In this document: positions 37,144-45,453 of the stretch, piece after piece
Position numbering within the stretch: the first letter of the stretch is position 1
Layout of the letters: every line of letters starts with the position of its first letter
Source of the DNA: Flavobacteria bacterium MS024-3C
GTDB taxonomy: Bacteria; Bacteroidota; Bacteroidia; Flavobacteriales; Flavobacteriaceae
Assembly (NCBI GenBank): GCA_000173115.1
Contig: ABVW01000001.1
Span: 186,001 to 250,000, forward strand
Direction: 5' to 3'
DNA length: 64,000 nt
Translations under genes and position numbers: made by a program
The notes under the pieces: model-generated
Database searches by the model: none
What the model saw: only the letters and a program-made list of their open reading frames with translations
What the model was told of the DNA's origin: nothing

Positions 37144-37791
37144 ATGGGTCACAAAAAATTAAGCTATTTTTTTCTATTCCTACTCATAGGCTGTGGTTCC
37201 TTATGGGCACAAGAAAACACCAGTAAACGGGTAAAAATAGGTGACAACAAAAAAGAAAAATCAGGGGAAACACCTTTTAAACTGCCCCCTCCAAACAGCA
37301 AAAACACCCCTGAAAAACTCTTGTATCCTGTAGCGGAAACCTTAGAAAAAAACGGTATTAAAATGCTTCCTGACAGAACTTTGGTCCAAGCAGGCGCTTA
37401 CTTAAAAATAGACCCAAAAATACGAGAAAAAGAAAGCAAAAAAGCCAAAAATTACTTTGGCAATGTGAATTTAGGTGCTGTAAAAACGGTGTCTAAATTT
37501 GTTGGTGTGGTGTGTAGGGACCACGAATACGTAGATGGAGACCGTGTAAGAATATACCTCAACGGCGACATTGTAGCACAGAATCTTTTCCTAACTGCTG
37601 GTTTTCAAGGAGTTAATGTAGACCTCAAAGAAGGTGTAAACACCCTAGTTTTCGAAGCTTTAAATCAAGGTGCCTCTGGACCAAATACAGCTCAGGTAGA
37701 CGTTTATGACGAAAAGGGAAACCTAGTACACCAAAACATCTGGAACCTTTCCACTGGGGCTAAAGCTACTATGGTTCTGGTGAGAGAATAA
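37144..37791 (+). CDS. Unknown secreted protein
   Basis: 215 residues with a signal peptide (hydrophobic core FFLFLLIGCG, cleavage near SLWAQ). A basic, charged segment follows (SKRVKIGDNKKEKSG) and then a beta-rich domain with KNYFGNVNLGAVKTV, CRDHEYVDGDRVRIYLNG, GVNVDLKEGVNTLVFEALN and ATMVLVRE. I do not recognise the family; the beta-sandwich-like pattern and the repeated 'DGDRV.IYLNG' suggest an adhesion or carbohydrate-binding fold, which is speculative. It has its own promoter and stands between two operons. Confidence 0.75.
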   Translation: MGHKKLSYFFLFLLIGCGSLWAQENTSKRVKIGDNKKEKSGETPFKLPPPNSKNTPEKLLYPVAETLEKNGIKMLPDRTLVQAGAYLKIDPKIREKESKKAKNYFGNVNLGAVKTVSKFVGVVCRDHEYVDGDRVRIYLNGDIVAQNLFLTAGFQGVNVDLKEGVNTLVFEALNQGASGPNTAQVDVYDEKGNLVHQNIWNLSTGAKATMVLVRE

Positions 37792-37841
37792 GAACCCTCC
37801 AAATTGTAAATCAGTAGCGACTTTTTAAGTTTTAAAAAAGC

Positions 37842-40013
37842 CTATTCCCCCGGATGGTAGCTTCGCTGAGCATCTTTTAACACGGCTTCTTTATAAAAAA
37901 GTACTTCCTTAAAATTAGCCTCTGCATAACGAGACAGCTGGTCTCCAAAATGGGGCGAATTTAGATCGCCACTCTGCCCGCCAGCTAAAATACTTTTTGC
38001 TTGTAGTTTTTCTCCAAAAGAAACTACTGCAACAAAACTATTACCTCTGGTTCCGTAAATCTTCTTTGTATTATTGGTGTACCTAGCGCCATAAGCTGCC
38101 AAGGCACCCCATCTACCAGAGGCAAAACCAATAGGGGTACTGGGCAATGAATCATTAAATGCTTGTCTGGGGTCTCCGTTGAGCCTTTGGTATCTATTCA
38201 CACTGCCCCAAGGGGTATTCCAGGTGCCAAAATCTGTATTGAGCTGTTGTAGCGTTTCTTCAAAAATAGCCAAACGTTCTTTTTCAGGAGAGCCACTACC
38301 AAAATAGGTCATGAGTTCCATGTCTGACATGGCAAAAGGGCGCACTCCTTTTTGACCGTAGCGGGTACCGTAAAAATGAGCCAAAGTCATGGCTACCGAA
38401 TCTTCAGAAGTTTTAAAATCCCATTGCCTCAATATTTCAATGGCTGCATTCATTTCTCCAACAGAACTACCCCATTGGTCAAATGCCTTCACTAAACCCG
38501 GAATTAAAGCCTCAAATGCAGGTAAAAATGGGTCATGAGCTAGGGTGATAAGTCCGTCCAAATCAATTTTATTTATCTCACTTAGCAGTGAAATGGCGTG
38601 TACCCCTCTAAAATTTTCTTGGTCTTTAGACATATATACCGGATAATCCTCAGGTTTAGGACTGTATTGTAACGCCGCCGTATAAGGAGTTGAATTACAA
38701 TTTTGCAACCAACCGTTCTCTGGATTCAATAGTAATATATTCTCCTCTACATTATGTAGCCCCTGCCAATCAGTGGCTGGATTACTACCATCTACGGGTT
38801 GGGAAAAGTCAAAAGCTACATCTCTTTTAGGTACAAAATTTCCATGGAAATAAGCAATATTACCCTCTGCGTCTGCATAAACCGTATTGTTCGATGAATT
38901 GGTTCTCAAATCCATCATTGCTTTAAAGCCTTTATAATTGTTCTGCTTTGTTCTGATAAATGATTGTTTTAATGCGGTCACAGGGTCCCACATCATAGCA
39001 GAGGCAACCCATTGCCCCGCTTCCATATGGGTAATTGGACCGTGGTGGGTACGGTACTTGGGAAAAGATTTTTCTTGAATAATCCCCAAAGAATCTTTGA
39101 ATTTTAGCCTTACTTCGGATACAGACACTTCTCTTTGTTCTTCCCCGTATAAATAAAATAAGCCCGCTTCATTTTGAGTAATGGTCTCCAAGTATTCATC
39201 CATCACGTCTGTATAAGTGGAGGTATGCATCCAAGCTGTTTTCTCATTAAATCCCTGATATACAAAAAATTGTCCCCAAGTAACTGCACCATAAGCTGCC
39301 AAACCTTCTTCGCTATTTACATGCACTTCTCCCCTAAAGAAAAATGAGGTATGGGGATTAATTAAAAGCATGGCGTCTCCGCTTTTTGTATGGGATCCAG
39401 AAATGGCTATCCCATTTGATCCAGCTGGTTCCTCCTCAGATGCAGCTAGAGCAATAGCTAAGGCTTCTTCTTTTGGAAGGGCAGCAGCATTTTCATAAAA
39501 GGCACGTATCTTTTTTTCAGAAATACGTTCAATATCTCCCCCAATAGACCCCTCTGAAAAATACATAGGCATCCATGGTTCAAAATGATCAATGAGTTTT
39601 GGACGGACGTCTGGATGTGTTTTTAAATAGAAATTTATTCCATCTGCAAAAGCCATACAAAGGGCTTTAATGTCCTCAGGAGCGTTTTCGTACATGGCTT
39701 TAGCCTCATCTGTAGTCATAAATAATTTAGCCCTGAGGTCTGAATAGATGGCACTTTCCCCTTCCACCTCTGCCAACCTTCCAATGGCCCATATATAATT
39801 GTCTTCTACCCGTTGAAAATCATCTTCGCACTGGGCGTATAATAAACCAAAAACAGCATCTGTGTCTGTCTTTCCATATATGTGGGGTACCCCAAATGAA
39901 TCCCTGATAATAGTGGTTTGTGCTGCATGCTTCTCCTGACGCGTGGAGGCAGTGTCTTGAGGCTCAGAACAGGCGGTAAGCAATAGGAATAAAAAAACAA
40001 AAATAGGTTTCAT
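37842..40013 (-). CDS. Penicillin acylase-family (Ntn hydrolase) lipoprotein
   Basis: Amide hydrolase of the penicillin acylase/acyl-homoserine-lactone acylase group, 723 residues, with a lipobox LLLTAC (Cys15). The protein should self-cleave before the N-terminal nucleophile Ser199 in the string AGSNGIAISG, giving an alpha chain of about 180 residues and a beta chain of about 525. Supporting motifs are RDSFGVPHIYG near 37-47 and NTPWGSVNRYQRLNGDP near the C-terminus. The substrate is unknown: AHL acylase, beta-lactam acylase or another N-acyl amide are all possible. It is divergent from an ABC exporter. Confidence 0.87.
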   Translation of the reverse strand: MKPIFVFLFLLLTACSEPQDTASTRQEKHAAQTTIIRDSFGVPHIYGKTDTDAVFGLLYAQCEDDFQRVEDNYIWAIGRLAEVEGESAIYSDLRAKLFMTTDEAKAMYENAPEDIKALCMAFADGINFYLKTHPDVRPKLIDHFEPWMPMYFSEGSIGGDIERISEKKIRAFYENAAALPKEEALAIALAASEEEPAGSNGIAISGSHTKSGDAMLLINPHTSFFFRGEVHVNSEEGLAAYGAVTWGQFFVYQGFNEKTAWMHTSTYTDVMDEYLETITQNEAGLFYLYGEEQREVSVSEVRLKFKDSLGIIQEKSFPKYRTHHGPITHMEAGQWVASAMMWDPVTALKQSFIRTKQNNYKGFKAMMDLRTNSSNNTVYADAEGNIAYFHGNFVPKRDVAFDFSQPVDGSNPATDWQGLHNVEENILLLNPENGWLQNCNSTPYTAALQYSPKPEDYPVYMSKDQENFRGVHAISLLSEINKIDLDGLITLAHDPFLPAFEALIPGLVKAFDQWGSSVGEMNAAIEILRQWDFKTSEDSVAMTLAHFYGTRYGQKGVRPFAMSDMELMTYFGSGSPEKERLAIFEETLQQLNTDFGTWNTPWGSVNRYQRLNGDPRQAFNDSLPSTPIGFASGRWGALAAYGARYTNNTKKIYGTRGNSFVAVVSFGEKLQAKSILAGGQSGDLNSPHFGDQLSRYAEANFKEVLFYKEAVLKDAQRSYHPGE

Positions 40014-40091
40014 TTCAATGGGTTTTTTAAAGTGTTAGCTATTTAATCTTCAAGAAGATAGTGGTGGTTTTTTTTCTAAATCAATAGCTAG

Positions 40092-40113
40092 AAAGGTACA
40101 AAAAAGTACCTTT
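40092..40113. promoter_or_regulatory. Perfect inverted repeat in the acylase/ABC exporter divergent region
   Basis: AAAGGTAC - AAAAAA - GTACCTTT, eight-base arms with a six-base spacer, 23 bases before the ABC transporter ATG. The right arm overlaps a near-consensus -7 element (TACCTTTA, 40107-40114). Candidate operator or leader hairpin. Confidence 0.6.
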
Positions 40114-40136
40114 ACCCTATAGATCAAAAAACACAA

Positions 40137-41909
40137 ATGACTCCAAATAAAAAAAGCCATACAACAAAAGACAAAAGCAAACCCAAAGTTTCTATTTTAC
40201 AAGCCTTTACAACCATTATTTGGCCCAGAAGAAAAATGGTTTTTGTAGGTTTATTACTAATAGTCATAAGTAAAATAGCCAGTTTTGTTGCGCCACTGTC
40301 TTTAAAAGTTTTGATGGATGAAATTATTCCTAACAAGGAATTGGACAGACTTAAAATATTGATTGCCGTTGTTATAATAGCCATTCTGGTACAAGCGATC
40401 ACTTCATTTTTACTGACAAAAATTCTCTCTGTACAGGCCCAATACCTCATTGCGGAATTGAGGGCTCAAGTGCAAAAGAAAATTCTGGGCCTGCCCATTC
40501 GATTTTTTGACAACACCAAATCTGGGGCTTTAGTCTCACGGATAATGACCGATGTAGAAGGGGTTAGAAATTTAATTGGAACAGGCCTTGTGCAATTGGT
40601 AGGTGGTACCATCACAGCCGTAGCCTCTCTAATTTTGTTGCTGCAAATAAGTGTGTCTATGACCTTATTCACACTCATACCTTTGGCTATTTTCGCCATC
40701 ATTGCTCTGAAAGCTTTTAAAGTAATTAGACCTATTTTTAGGGCTAGAGGAAAAATCAATGCAGAAGTAACGGGAAGGCTTACAGAAACACTTGGAGGTA
40801 TTCGAGTGATTAAGGGATTTAATGCAGCAGAACAAGAGGCCTTGGTTTTTGAAAAAGGGGTGCACGAATTGTTTGTCAATGTAAAGAAGAGTCTCACCGC
40901 TACAGCTTTTATGACCTCATCTGCCACATTTTTATTAGGGCTGGCCACTACAGGCATCATGGGAATTGGCGGATACAAAATTATGATGGAAGCCTTGACC
41001 TTAGGAGAATTCCTGAGTTTCACCTTCTTATTAGGGCTCATGGTAGCACCTATTGTTCAAATGAGTAATATTGGAAGCCAACTTACAGAAGCTTTAGCTG
41101 GCCTAGACCGAACGGAAGAGCTCATGAACGAAACTGGTGAAGCAGAGGATCCTTTGCGTACCATCCAACTAAAAAAGCTTCAAGGAGCATTAAGCTTTAA
41201 AGAGGTGTCTTTTGCCTATGAAGAGGAAAAAGATGTATTACACAGCATTAGTTTTAACGCAGCAGCAGGAGAAACCATTGCCCTAGTGGGTAGTTCAGGT
41301 TCTGGAAAATCTACCATAGCTGGCTTAGTGGCTACTTTTATTAATCCCGATCAAGGAGAGATTACCATAGATGGCCACCCGCTTAGGAAAGTGACCTTAG
41401 AGAGTTATAGAAAACAATTGGGTGTGGTATTGCAAGATGAATTCCTTTTTGAGGGGACTATTAAAGAAAATATTTTATATGCCAGACCTAATGCCTCAAA
41501 TGAAAGTCTTTTAGAAGCAGTCAATGCTGCTTATGTCAATGAATTTACCGATCGTTTTGACGCTGGTTTAGACACTTTAATTGGCGAGAGAGGCGTGAAA
41601 TTATCTGGCGGTCAAAGACAGAGAATTGCCATAGCTAGAGCTATTTTAGCGAACCCATCTATCTTGATATTAGATGAAGCAACCTCTAACTTAGATACAG
41701 AAAGTGAGGCGCTTATTCAAAAAAGTTTGGCTACTCTCACTGAAGGCAGAACTACTTTTGTCATTGCTCACAGGCTAAGTACCATTAGAAAAGCCCATAA
41801 AATTCTAGTGATTGAGGGAGGTAAAATTGCGGAGCAAGGGACTCACGACCAACTGATCGAGGCCAAAGGAAGGTATTTTGACCTGTTTACCTACCAGGCA
41901 AAAATTTAA
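40137..41909 (+). CDS. ABC transporter, MsbA-like half-exporter (fused membrane and ATPase domains)
   Basis: Homodimeric exporter of 590 residues. Residues about 30-330 form a six-helix type I exporter membrane domain with the RIMTDVEGVRNLIGTG coupling region. The ATPase domain has Walker A GSSGSGKST near 386-394, a Q-loop in VVLQDEFLFEG, the signature LSGGQRQRIAIA near 489, Walker B ILILDEATS and the H-loop AHRLST. Substrate could be lipid A, another lipid or a drug. It is divergent from the acylase gene and convergent with the ferredoxin gene. Confidence 0.92.
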   Translation: MTPNKKSHTTKDKSKPKVSILQAFTTIIWPRRKMVFVGLLLIVISKIASFVAPLSLKVLMDEIIPNKELDRLKILIAVVIIAILVQAITSFLLTKILSVQAQYLIAELRAQVQKKILGLPIRFFDNTKSGALVSRIMTDVEGVRNLIGTGLVQLVGGTITAVASLILLLQISVSMTLFTLIPLAIFAIIALKAFKVIRPIFRARGKINAEVTGRLTETLGGIRVIKGFNAAEQEALVFEKGVHELFVNVKKSLTATAFMTSSATFLLGLATTGIMGIGGYKIMMEALTLGEFLSFTFLLGLMVAPIVQMSNIGSQLTEALAGLDRTEELMNETGEAEDPLRTIQLKKLQGALSFKEVSFAYEEEKDVLHSISFNAAAGETIALVGSSGSGKSTIAGLVATFINPDQGEITIDGHPLRKVTLESYRKQLGVVLQDEFLFEGTIKENILYARPNASNESLLEAVNAAYVNEFTDRFDAGLDTLIGERGVKLSGGQRQRIAIARAILANPSILILDEATSNLDTESEALIQKSLATLTEGRTTFVIAHRLSTIRKAHKILVIEGGKIAEQGTHDQLIEAKGRYFDLFTYQAKI

Positions 41910-42039
41910 CGTATCAATGTTGCGTTAATTGTTCCACTTAGAAAAAAATCCCACTACCTTATTGTCTGTGTACTTGAACTATTGTACCCTATAGCTTAGA
42001 CCAGCGAATGGTACATCCCTTTTTTTAAAACAGTCCTAA

Positions 42040-42372
42040 CTATTCCTCAGGGGCCAAGGTTATTTTTAATCCTTCTAAATTTTCTGTAATAGGAATTTGA
42101 CATCCTAATCGGCTGTTGTCTTGCAGGTGAAATGCTTCAGACAACATGGCTTCTTCTTCCTCAGACATTGGCTCTAAATGATGGCTGGAGGTCACATAAC
42201 ACTGACAGGAAGCGCACATGGCCATTCCGCCACATATCCCTATAGTTCCCTCTGGAGCCAATTCATAGGATCGCACCAATTCCATTAGATTCATGTTCAT
42301 ATCTGTAGGTGCCAACACTGTATGGGATTGGCCTGTTCTATCTACAATGGTCACTTGAATATCCTGTGCCAT
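42040..42372 (-). CDS. 2Fe-2S ferredoxin, adrenodoxin type
   Basis: Electron carrier of 110 residues. The four cluster ligands are visible: Cys47, Cys53 and Cys56 in ICGGMAMCASC and Cys91 in LGCQIP, the CX5CX2C...C pattern of adrenodoxin/ISC ferredoxins. It sits two bases downstream of a ferredoxin-NADP reductase gene on the same strand, so the two likely form an electron-transfer pair. The partner is unknown, but a nearby NifU-like gene and a Mrp-like gene make Fe-S cluster biogenesis plausible. Confidence 0.9.
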   Translation of the reverse strand: MAQDIQVTIVDRTGQSHTVLAPTDMNMNLMELVRSYELAPEGTIGICGGMAMCASCQCYVTSSHHLEPMSEEEEAMLSEAFHLQDNSRLGCQIPITENLEGLKITLAPEE

Positions 42373-42374
42373 AC

Positions 42375-43433
42375 TTATTCTATTTTTTTAACAACTGCCT
42401 TAGGGGCTTCTTTTTTAGTTCCGTCAAATCCCGTAACACCTCCTACAGTAGTGTATTTCATGACGTACCTTTTGTTGGGAAATATACGGCCGTAAGCACT
42501 TTGACACATAAGCGTAGCTTCATGAAAACCACAGAGAATTAATTTTAGTTTTCCTGGATAGGTGTTGACATCTCCAATGGCATACACGCCAGGTATATTA
42601 GTCATATAATCCAATGTATTGTCTACCACAATGGCATTTTTTTCTATTTCGAGACCCCAGGCGCCAATAGGCCCTAACTTAGGAGATAAACCAAAGAGCG
42701 GAATAAAGGCGTCTACTGTTAATTCAATAGGGGCTTCTTCTCCTGTTTTTTGAATATACACTTTATTTAAGTGGGTGTCTCCCGCTAAACCAATCACTTC
42801 TGCTGGAGTAATTAAATTTATTTTACCTGAATTTTTAAGGGCCTGCACTTTCTCTACTGAATCTAGAGCACCTCTAAATTCAGACCTTCTGTGTACCAAC
42901 GTAACCTCACTAGCCACCTCTGCTAAAAAAATACTCCAATCTAATGCTGAATCTCCTCCACCTGCAATAAGCACTTTTTTATCTCTATAAACTTCAGGGT
43001 CTTTAATCATATAAGAGACTCCTTTGTCTTCCCAGGATTCAATTCCTTCTATAAGTGGTTTTTTGGGCTCAAAACTTCCGAGTCCTCCCGCAATTGCTAC
43101 TACTTTAGTGTGGTGCGCTGTCCCTTTATCCGTAGTGACAATAAAACTACCGTCCAATTGTTTGTCAATTTTTTCTGCGCGTTCTCCAAGGGTAAAACCT
43201 GGAGAAAAAGGTTTTATTTGTTCCATGAGATTGTGCACCAAGTCTCCCGCCAATACTTCAGGAAAACCTGGGATATCATAAATAGGTTTCTTGGGGTACA
43301 ATTCTGAAAGTTGTCCTCCTGGCATTGGAAGGGCGTCTATTATATGGCATTTAAGCTGTAATAATCCCGCTTCAAATACAGCGAAAAGTCCTGTAGGTCC
43401 CGCGCCAATGATGAGTATGTCTGTCTTTATCAT
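42375..43433 (-). CDS. Ferredoxin--NADP reductase, thioredoxin reductase-like
   Basis: Flavoenzyme moving electrons between NADPH and ferredoxin. I use the inner Met (MIKTDILIIGAGPTG), giving 352 residues, since it places the FAD motif IIGAGPTG where the family has it; an upstream Met at 43457 would add eight residues. Other motifs are PGGQLSELYPKKPIYD, an NADPH-binding IAGGGDSALDW and the C-terminal AIGDVNTYPGKLKLI. There is no redox CxxC, which separates it from thioredoxin reductase. Next to its ferredoxin partner. Confidence 0.9.
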   Translation of the reverse strand: MIKTDILIIGAGPTGLFAVFEAGLLQLKCHIIDALPMPGGQLSELYPKKPIYDIPGFPEVLAGDLVHNLMEQIKPFSPGFTLGERAEKIDKQLDGSFIVTTDKGTAHHTKVVAIAGGLGSFEPKKPLIEGIESWEDKGVSYMIKDPEVYRDKKVLIAGGGDSALDWSIFLAEVASEVTLVHRRSEFRGALDSVEKVQALKNSGKINLITPAEVIGLAGDTHLNKVYIQKTGEEAPIELTVDAFIPLFGLSPKLGPIGAWGLEIEKNAIVVDNTLDYMTNIPGVYAIGDVNTYPGKLKLILCGFHEATLMCQSAYGRIFPNKRYVMKYTTVGGVTGFDGTKKEAPKAVVKKIE

Positions 43434-43489
43434 AGCAATTGTAAAAACGTACTGCAAAATGCAGTGCGCTATATTAAAATATTCAAATT

Positions 43490-43497
43490 CAAAAATA
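43490..43497 (-). promoter_or_regulatory. Putative -7 promoter element of the reductase-ferredoxin operon
   Basis: The minus strand reads TATTTTTG, an exact TAnnTTTG match, 57 bases upstream of the preferred start. Supports a transcript separate from the upstream nifU-like gene. Confidence 0.4.
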
Positions 43498-43591
43498 GCC
43501 TCTAATGGGGTTATATCTCATGACATTTGTCAGCAAATCTCTCAGGACTAAGCAGGCCATATTTCGAGATATTTGTGCCCCTAATAAATGC

Positions 43592-43831
43592 TTAGTCTTC
43601 GAGATTAATCACTTGTTCAATCTGAGGGGCATACTTTTTAATGGTGAGTTCTACCCCACTTTTTAAGGTCATTTGATTTACTGAGCAGCCTACGCATGCG
43701 CCCATTAACCTTACTTTAACCGTGTTACCCTCAATGCCTTCTAAGGCAATGTCTCCTCCATCTGATTGTAAAAAAGGCCTAATCTCATCTAGGGCTTTTT
43801 CTACTTGCTGTAACAATTCATCTGCTGTCAT
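43592..43831 (-). CDS. NifU-like C-terminal domain protein (Fe-S scaffold)
   Basis: Small scaffold or carrier for Fe-S clusters, 79 residues, consisting only of the NifU C-terminal domain. The conserved core is present: FLQSDGGDIALEGIEGNTV followed by LMGACVGCSVNQMTLK with the cluster cysteines Cys46 and Cys49. It is 47 bases downstream of the Mrp-like gene on the same strand, a common pairing in Bacteroidota. The length is normal for the single-domain type. Confidence 0.92.
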   Translation of the reverse strand: MTADELLQQVEKALDEIRPFLQSDGGDIALEGIEGNTVKVRLMGACVGCSVNQMTLKSGVELTIKKYAPQIEQVINLED

Positions 43832-43878
43832 GGACTAAAATTTAAGTATCAATGTCGCTACCACAATAGGGGGGCGTT

Positions 43879-45021
43879 TTATTTCTTAGGCTTTACTGCG
43901 GAACAGCCAGCCATAGTCGTTATTTTTATAGCTTCTGTAGGCGGTAAATCAGTGTGTCTTACGACCAATTCCCTCACTACATTTCTAGTAATCTCCTCAA
44001 AGGCTTCTTTTAAAGGCCCTTCTTCTTGAAGTGCAGCAGGTCTTCCAACGTCTCCAGCTTCTCTAATGCTCTGTACCAAAGGCACTTCTCCCAAGAAAGG
44101 AATTTTTAAATCTGAGGCCAAATTTTGGGCCCCTTCTTTTCCAAAAATATAGTACTTATTGTCTGGTAATTCTTCTGGCGTAAAATAAGCCATGTTTTCA
44201 ACCACTCCTAATACAGGCACATTAATGGCTTCTTGCATGAACATGGCGACACCTTTTCTGGCATCGGCCAAGGCCACCTCTTGAGGCGTGCTCACCACAA
44301 CAGCACCGGTAACCGGTAGGGATTGCATAATACTGAGGTGAATGTCTCCAGTACCTGGCGGAAGATCCAATAATAGGAAATCCAATTCCCCCCAATGGGC
44401 GTCAAAAATCATTTGATTCAAGGCTTTAGCGGCCATAGGACCACGCCAAATTACCGCCTGATTGGGTTGCGTAAAAAAACCTATAGAAAGTACTTTAACA
44501 CCATAATTTTCAACGGGTTTCATTTTAGACTTTCCGTCTATATTAACTGCCAATGGCTTTTCTGCAGAAACGTCAAACATCAAGGGAATGGATGGGCCGT
44601 AAATATCTGCGTCTAAAACACCTACTTTAAAACCCATTTTAGCAAGAGTGACGGCTATATTTGCCGTTACGGTAGATTTTCCAACACCTCCTTTTCCAGA
44701 AGCAATAGCCACAATATTTTGGATGCCTGGAATGGGTTTGCCTTTAATTTCATTGGATGCGGCTTTTGGCGGAGTAACGACCTTAACGTTCACCGTTATT
44801 TTAGCCTTTTCATATACCTCAGAATGAATGATTTTAAGTACCTCTACCTCCGTCTTTTTACGTGCTTGTAAACTTGGATTAGCAATACTAATATCTACTG
44901 TTACCTCATCGCCAAAAATCTGGACATTAGTGACAGCACCACTTTCAACTAGGTTAACACCCTCACCAGGTGCAGATATTTTAGATAATGCCTCTAATAC
45001 GGCTGCCTTTTTTATTTGCAT
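43879..45021 (-). CDS. Mrp/NBP35-family P-loop ATPase
   Basis: ATPase linked to Fe-S cluster transfer, 380 residues. Residues 1-100 resemble the MIP18/DUF59 domain; the ATPase starts with the deviant Walker A GKGGVGKST near 110-118, then DADIYGPSIP and LLLDLPPGTGD. The segment ENMAYFTPEELPDNKYYIFG stands where ApbC/NBP35 proteins have the CxxC that bridges a cluster; here there is none. The only cysteine of the whole protein is Cys373 in TTMAGCS near the C-terminus. It is followed by the NifU-like gene. Confidence 0.9.
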   Translation of the reverse strand: MQIKKAAVLEALSKISAPGEGVNLVESGAVTNVQIFGDEVTVDISIANPSLQARKKTEVEVLKIIHSEVYEKAKITVNVKVVTPPKAASNEIKGKPIPGIQNIVAIASGKGGVGKSTVTANIAVTLAKMGFKVGVLDADIYGPSIPLMFDVSAEKPLAVNIDGKSKMKPVENYGVKVLSIGFFTQPNQAVIWRGPMAAKALNQMIFDAHWGELDFLLLDLPPGTGDIHLSIMQSLPVTGAVVVSTPQEVALADARKGVAMFMQEAINVPVLGVVENMAYFTPEELPDNKYYIFGKEGAQNLASDLKIPFLGEVPLVQSIREAGDVGRPAALQEEGPLKEAFEEITRNVVRELVVRHTDLPPTEAIKITTMAGCSAVKPKK

Positions 45022-45056
45022 ACTACGCTTGCTTGTGACCTAGGGCCTATTTTGTT

Positions 45057-45068
45057 GGGGAATTCCCC
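45057..45068. promoter_or_regulatory. 12-bp perfect palindrome in the mrp leader
   Basis: GGGGAATTCCCC, 36 bases upstream of the Mrp-like start codon and downstream of the -7 element, hence within the predicted 5' leader. Candidate operator for a dimeric regulator. Confidence 0.55.
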
Positions 45069-45090
45069 TAATTAAACTGATTCTAAATTA

Positions 45091-45098
45091 CAAAGATA
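45091..45098 (-). promoter_or_regulatory. Putative -7 promoter element of the mrp-nifU operon
   Basis: The minus strand reads TATCTTTG, an exact TAnnTTTG match, 70 bases upstream of the Mrp-like gene and just past the 3' end of the alkyltransferase-like gene. Confidence 0.45.
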
Positions 45099-45102
45099 CA
45101 GC

Positions 45103-45453
45103 TTATCCCTCAGATTTTAAAGCCAAATTAGGGTCCCAAAAATAGCTTTCTAGACCCACTATTTCATTTTCTAAAACCACCACTCCTTCACTCTCTAAAA
45201 GTTGCTGCATGAGATTGGTTCCATCAAAATGATGCTTTCCTGTAAGTAAGCCATTTCTGTTTACCACCCTATGCGCAGGAATACTCATATCTCCATGAGA
45301 GGCGTTCATGGCCCAACCGACAATTCTGGCAGAACCCCTACTGCCTAAATAGGCCGCTATAGCACCATAAGAGGTCACTCTGCCGTAAGGAATGAGTCGC
45401 ACAACAGCATATACTTTATCAAAAAATGAAAGGGTCTTAGGACTGTGTTTCAT
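45103..45453 (-). CDS. Alkyltransferase-like protein (ATL), MGMT fold without catalytic Cys
   Basis: DNA-repair protein related to O6-methylguanine methyltransferase, 116 residues. It keeps the MGMT DNA-binding core (IPYGRVTSYGAIAAYLG, then SARIVGWAMNAS), but the active-site PCHRV reads PAHRV with Ala60. Such ATL proteins bind O6-alkylguanine, do not repair it themselves and recruit nucleotide excision repair; other bacterial ATLs carry Trp or Ala here. The start overlaps the 3' end of the LysE gene by 17 bases. Confidence 0.9.
   Translation of the reverse strand: MKHSPKTLSFFDKVYAVVRLIPYGRVTSYGAIAAYLGSRGSARIVGWAMNASHGDMSIPAHRVVNRNGLLTGKHHFDGTNLMQQLLESEGVVVLENEIVGLESYFWDPNLALKSEG

Noticed and set aside
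40466-41041. 191-codon open frame antisense to the ABC transporter
   Set aside because: Shadow of a real gene: no family resemblance, low-complexity composition mirroring the membrane domain.
43434-43457. Longer N-terminus for the ferredoxin-NADP reductase
   Set aside because: The FAD motif normally begins within a few residues of the start, which fits the Met at 43433.
43521-43532. TGACATTTGTCA palindrome upstream of the reductase gene
   Set aside because: Five-base arms only; expected by chance at this length.
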